From Alphaproteobacteria bacterium (GTDB lineage: Bacteria; Pseudomonadota; Alphaproteobacteria; Rhizobiales; Aestuariivirgaceae): a DNA stretch of 12,892 nucleotides. The position numbers and the translations under genes were made by a program. This document shows positions 12,784 to 12,892 of the stretch, one piece after another. The notes under the pieces were generated by a model that saw only the letters and a program-made list of their open reading frames with translations, made no database searches and was not told where the DNA came from. How positions within the stretch are numbered: position 1 is the first letter of the stretch; every line of letters starts with the position of its first letter. Location: assembly GCA_026400595.1 (NCBI GenBank), contig JAPLOT010000046.1:1-12892 (forward strand). Reading direction: 5' to 3'.

Positions 12784-12892
12784 ATCTGCCATTCCGCTCT
12801 GCCGACCCGGCCCAGGCCCTGCCCGGATGTTCCGGTCAACCGGTTCTCAAGCAGCGCGGCCAGCGCGAGGTCTTCTGTGGCCTCACCGGCAT
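12780..12892 (+). CDS. bchN: Light-independent protochlorophyllide reductase subunit N (5' end only)
   Basis: This is the start of the N subunit of the dark-operative protochlorophyllide reductase, the nitrogenase-like enzyme that reduces ring D with BchB and BchL. About 37 codons are in the window. REVFCGLTGI near the window end is the conserved N-terminal motif whose Cys ligates the 4Fe-4S cluster shared with BchB. The preceding leader (MNLPFRSADPAQALPG) is variable in the family. The ATG overlaps the bchF stop by 4 bases, so the two are translationally coupled. The gene runs off the right edge; bchB, bchH and bchL are expected beyond. Confidence 0.9.
   Translation, partial: MNLPFRSADPAQALPGCSGQPVLKQRGQREVFCGLTG

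Noticed and set aside
1..12892. CRISPR arrays, tRNA or rRNA genes, insertion sequences, attachment sites
   Set aside because: I saw no regularly spaced direct repeats, no cloverleaf or rRNA-like sequence and no transposase or integrase genes.

Overview
The window is a piece of a photosynthesis gene cluster from an aerobic or facultative anoxygenic phototroph, almost certainly an alphaproteobacterium (purple bacterium or relative). The evidence is a tetraheme reaction-centre cytochrome, LH2 antenna genes, bacteriochlorophyll genes bchG, bchP, bchF and bchN, and the regulators PpsR/CrtJ and AerR/PpaA. Base composition is uniformly GC-rich. I see no mobile elements, tRNA, rRNA or CRISPR. The genus cannot be fixed from this sequence.

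Left part, plus strand (1-3850): the 3' part of pufC, with a probable one-base deletion near base 64, is followed by an LH2 operon: pucB, pucA and the antenna assembly transporter pucC. Last comes an unrecognised 199-residue protein. Its C-terminal half carries a Leu-Pro-hydrophobic motif about every 16 residues. RNA hairpins sit between pufC and pucB, and two strong tandem hairpins sit between pucA and pucC; both look like determinants of differential mRNA stability or read-through. The LH2 alpha chain has Phe-Phe where B850-type antennae have Tyr-Trp or Tyr-Tyr, and a tail of about 57 residues after the core.

Middle part, minus strand (11958 down to 3862): nine genes run in one direction: aerR, ppsR, bchG, a PucC-family transporter (bch2/lhaA-like), bchP, tspO, a small unknown membrane protein, cycA (cytochrome c2) and idi (type 2 isopentenyl diphosphate isomerase). 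From bchG to cycA neighbouring genes overlap by 4 bases or lie within a few bases, so they look translationally coupled. The genes supply the isoprenoid precursor (idi), the attachment and reduction of the bacteriochlorophyll tail (bchG, bchP), pigment or antenna handling (bch2-like, tspO) and the soluble electron carrier (cycA). A perfect TGT-N12-ACA PpsR box lies just upstream of bchG.

Right part (11959-12892): a 312-base divergent control region holds one perfect and one near-perfect PpsR box, exactly 100 bp apart, with TTGACA -35-like elements inside both. It is followed by bchF and the start of bchN on the plus strand, overlapping by 4 bases. The architecture suggests the repressor PpsR and the cobalamin-binding antirepressor AerR control their own operon, the bchG operon and the bchF-N operon.

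Most worth a second look: the repeat protein downstream of pucC, the predicted blue-shifted LH2 with a long alpha tail, pufC placed directly before pucBAC with no PpsR box between them, the unknown membrane protein coupled to tspO and cycA, and a PpsR that seems to lack one of the two classical redox cysteines.
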